A DNA stretch of 8,941 nucleotides, from NCBI GenBank assembly GCA_000980735.1, contig LBFQ01000024.1:1-8941 (forward strand). The letters run 5' to 3'. Source of the stretch: Candidatus Caldipriscus sp. T1.2 (lineage in GTDB: Bacteria; Hydrothermota; Hydrothermia; LBFQ01). Numbering within the stretch: position 1 is the stretch's first letter; each line of letters opens with the position of its first letter. Of the stretch, positions 6,844-8,941 are shown in pieces. The position numbers were made by a program, and so were the translations under genes. The notes beneath the pieces were generated by a model. It was not told where the DNA came from and made no database searches. It saw only the letters and a list, made by a program, of their open reading frames with translations.

Positions 6844-8905
6844 ATGCCAAAGATCCTTGAGGTTGAGCTTGAAGAAGAATTAAAAACCAGCTATCTGGAT
6901 TATGCGGTCAGCGTAATAGTGGGAAGGGCTATTCCGGATGCTAGGGATGGTTTAAAACCCGTTCAAAGGAGGATCCTCTATGCGATGAAGGAACTCAACC
7001 TCCTTCCGAACCGTCCCTTTAGGAAATCCGCTACGGTTGTGGGTGAGGTTATAGGTAAGTATCACCCTCACGGGGATCAGGCAGTTTATGAAGCTTTGGT
7101 GAGGTTGGCGCAAGATTTTACAATGAGATACCCCTTAATACAAGGTCAGGGAAACTTCGGTTCAATAGACGGTGATCCCCCATCCGCTTACCGTTATACG
7201 GAGGCAAGGTTGAGCCAAATAGCCTTAGAGGTGATAGGGGAAATAGATGAGGATACTGTGGATTTTGTACCTAACTTTGACGGGCAGTACAAAGAACCGG
7301 TAATTTTAGCCTCAAAGTTCCCCAATCTTTTGGCAAACGGGTCATCCGGAATTGCGGTAGGTATGGCAACGAATATACCCCCACACAACCTAACCGAGCT
7401 GATGGATGCCTGCATAGAGATGGTGAAAAATCCCAATATTACAGTTGATGAGCTTTTGAAGATAATAAAGGGACCGGATTTTCCAACTGGAGGATATATA
7501 CTGGGTTATTCTGGGTTGGTGAAGGCTTATAAAACCGGGCAGGGGAGGATAACGATAAGGTCGAAGTACAGGGTTGAAAAAGATAGGATAATCATAACTG
7601 AGATCCCTTATGAGGTGAAAAAGGCGGAGCTTATAAAGGAAATAGCGGATCTGGTTAAGGAGGGTAAGGTTGAGGGTATAGCTAATTTGAGGGATGAAAG
7701 CGACAAGGATGGTTTGAGGATCGTAATAACCCTAAAGAAGGGGGCGGATCCCTCCATCGTTGAGAACCAGCTCCTGAAATACTCAAACTTACAGAGGACA
7801 TATTCGATAAACATGTTGGCTCTTGTCGGCGTACAACCGAAGGTATTGAACCTAAAGGAGGCTCTGGAAATCTATATAAACCACAGGAAGGAGGTTTTAA
7901 TAAGGAGAACGAAATATAGGCTAAGCAAGGCCCTTCATAGGCTTGAGATAGTGGAGGGTTTGATAAAGGCGATCAATATGATGGATATGGTGGTGAAAAC
8001 TATCAGGGAATCGGAGAACGTGGAGGAGGCGAGGAAGAATTTAATATCTATGGGGTTCAGCGAACTTCAGGCAAACAGCATCCTTGAAATGAGGCTGTCC
8101 TCTTTAACCAGGCTACAACTTAAGAACCTTACGGAAGAAAGGGAGAAACTTCAAAGGGAAATAAAAAGTTACAAACTTATCTTGGAGAGCGAGGATGAGC
8201 TTAAAAGGGTTATGATAGAGGAGTTTGAGGAGATAAAAAGGAAGTACGGAGATAAGAGGAAAACGGTAATATTGAAGCAAGAGGTTGAGGACCTTGATGT
8301 GGAATCCCTCATAAAGGAAGAAGAAACGGTTGTAATTTTCACAAGGAGTGGATACGCAAAGAGGTTACCATTAAGGTCTTTTAAGAGGAGTGTAGTAAAA
8401 ACCGCTGTAAATGAGGACGATGTTCCCTCGGCGGTTGTCCAGTGTTCCACCCACGATCAGGTTGCGGTTATAACAAGTAGCGGGGCGGTATTCTGGACGA
8501 AAGCTTACAATATACCCGAAACTTCAACCGGTGCAAAAGGTAAATCTCTAAGAAACATATTTAAGAAGTTTTCAAGTGAGGATAAGGTGGTATGGGCGTT
8601 TAGGATCCCGGAAAACCCTGAGCAACACGAAATAATGATCCTTACGGGTGAAGGTAGGATAAAGAGGGTGAAGCTATCGGAGGTTTTGAAGGGTAAGATG
8701 GGTTCAAGTATATCAAAGTCCGGGATTTTGAGCGTCCTGCCGAGGAACGACGAGGATTACGTTTTAATAGCATCAAAATTGGGAAAGGCTTACTTAACCA
8801 AAATTGATGAGATACCGCTTTTGTCAAGAAGTAGCAAAGGGGTGGTTGCCATAAAGGGCGAACCCTTAATAGCCCTACCTGTTAAGCTTGAAGATGAGGT
8901 TTTGG
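6844..8905 (+). CDS. gyrA: Type IIA DNA topoisomerase A subunit (GyrA-like), 3' end cut by cloning junction
   Basis: The A subunit of DNA gyrase or topoisomerase IV, which breaks and rejoins duplex DNA through a phosphotyrosine link; it works as A2B2 with a B subunit not seen here. About 687 native codons are present. In order: EEELKTSYLDYAVSVIVGRA, RDGLKPVQRRILYAM, the winged-helix region GKYHPHGDQAVYEALVR, catalytic Tyr118 in YRYTEARLS, GSSGIAVGMATNIPPHNL, EIPYEVKKAEL, the coiled coil about 350-450 with ILEMRLSSLTRLQ, then the beta-pinwheel blades from about residue 495. The first blade lacks the QRRGGKG GyrA-box: RLPLRSF is followed by KRSVVKTAVN (514-523) and then EDD. Gln79 occupies the E. 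coli Ser83 position. ATG 6844 is the only start that keeps the conserved N-terminus; it has no ribosome site. The frame reads on into vector with no stop. Confidence 0.93.
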
Positions 8906-8941
8906 GGGGATCCTCTAGAGTCGACCTGCAGGCATGCAAGC
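8906..8941. other. Cloning-vector polylinker (pUC18/19 lacZ-alpha type)
   Basis: Sites occur in the exact pUC polylinker order with its spacing: BamHI GGATCC (8908-8913), XbaI TCTAGA, SalI GTCGAC, PstI CTGCAG, SphI GCATGC and the start of HindIII (AAGC). This is vector, not genome. The GGGG before ATCC fits blunt cloning at SmaI (vector from 8906) or joining at BamHI (vector from about 8909). Confidence 0.97.

Noticed and set aside
7194..8827. Minus-strand open frames of 60-95 codons inside the topoisomerase gene
   Set aside because: The plus frame shows continuous family conservation over the same region; the antisense frames are Ser/Leu-rich mirror images.

Overview
The window reads as chromosomal DNA from a diderm, probably thermophilic, uncultured-type bacterium, carried on a clone. 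A Gram-negative envelope is suggested by two SPII lipoproteins and a C-terminal segment of the type IX secretion (T9SS) sorting type. Thermophily is only an inference from purine-rich coding strands, AGG/AGA for Arg, ATA for Ile and Lys/Glu-rich proteins. T9SS-type tails with TPR lipoproteins fit FCB-group or related candidate phyla (for example WOR-3 or Hydrothermae), but I cannot place the organism by eye. The last ~36 bases are a pUC-type polylinker, so the right edge is a cloning junction and not a natural end.

Layout. (1) Positions 1-3502, plus strand: three tightly packed, overlapping envelope genes: a T9SS-tailed surface/secreted protein whose N-terminus is unclear, a TPR outer-membrane-type lipoprotein, and a SpoIID/LytB-family lipoprotein acting on peptidoglycan. 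(2) Positions 3450-6696, minus strand: an apparent operon read right to left. It holds a small V/A-type ATPase stalk-like coiled-coil protein, a protein with two degenerate CheW-like halves, RsmI (16S rRNA 2'-O-methyltransferase), and a polytopic GT-C-type glycosyltransferase-like protein. The last gene is split by a frameshift near 3930-3953, and its reading continues in another frame down to 3450. The first three genes are joined by ATGA stop/start overlaps, and the fourth starts 2 nt after rsmI. (3) Positions 6697-6752: a short divergent intergenic region with a perfect TATAAT for the plus strand. (4) Positions 6753-8905, plus strand: tRNA-Leu(UAG) and, only 7 nt later, a type IIA topoisomerase A subunit (gyrA-like), cut by the cloning junction after about 687 codons.

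Most notable points: the topoisomerase gene appears to be expressed from a 7-nt, Shine-Dalgarno-less leader created by tRNA 3' processing. Its first C-terminal blade lacks the GyrA-box, so gyrase versus topo IV activity is open. The minus-strand operon pairs an orphan stalk-like coiled coil with an unrecognised twin CheW-like protein. No CRISPR, insertion sequence, rRNA or phage gene is visible, and no gene-free stretch exceeds about 100 bases.
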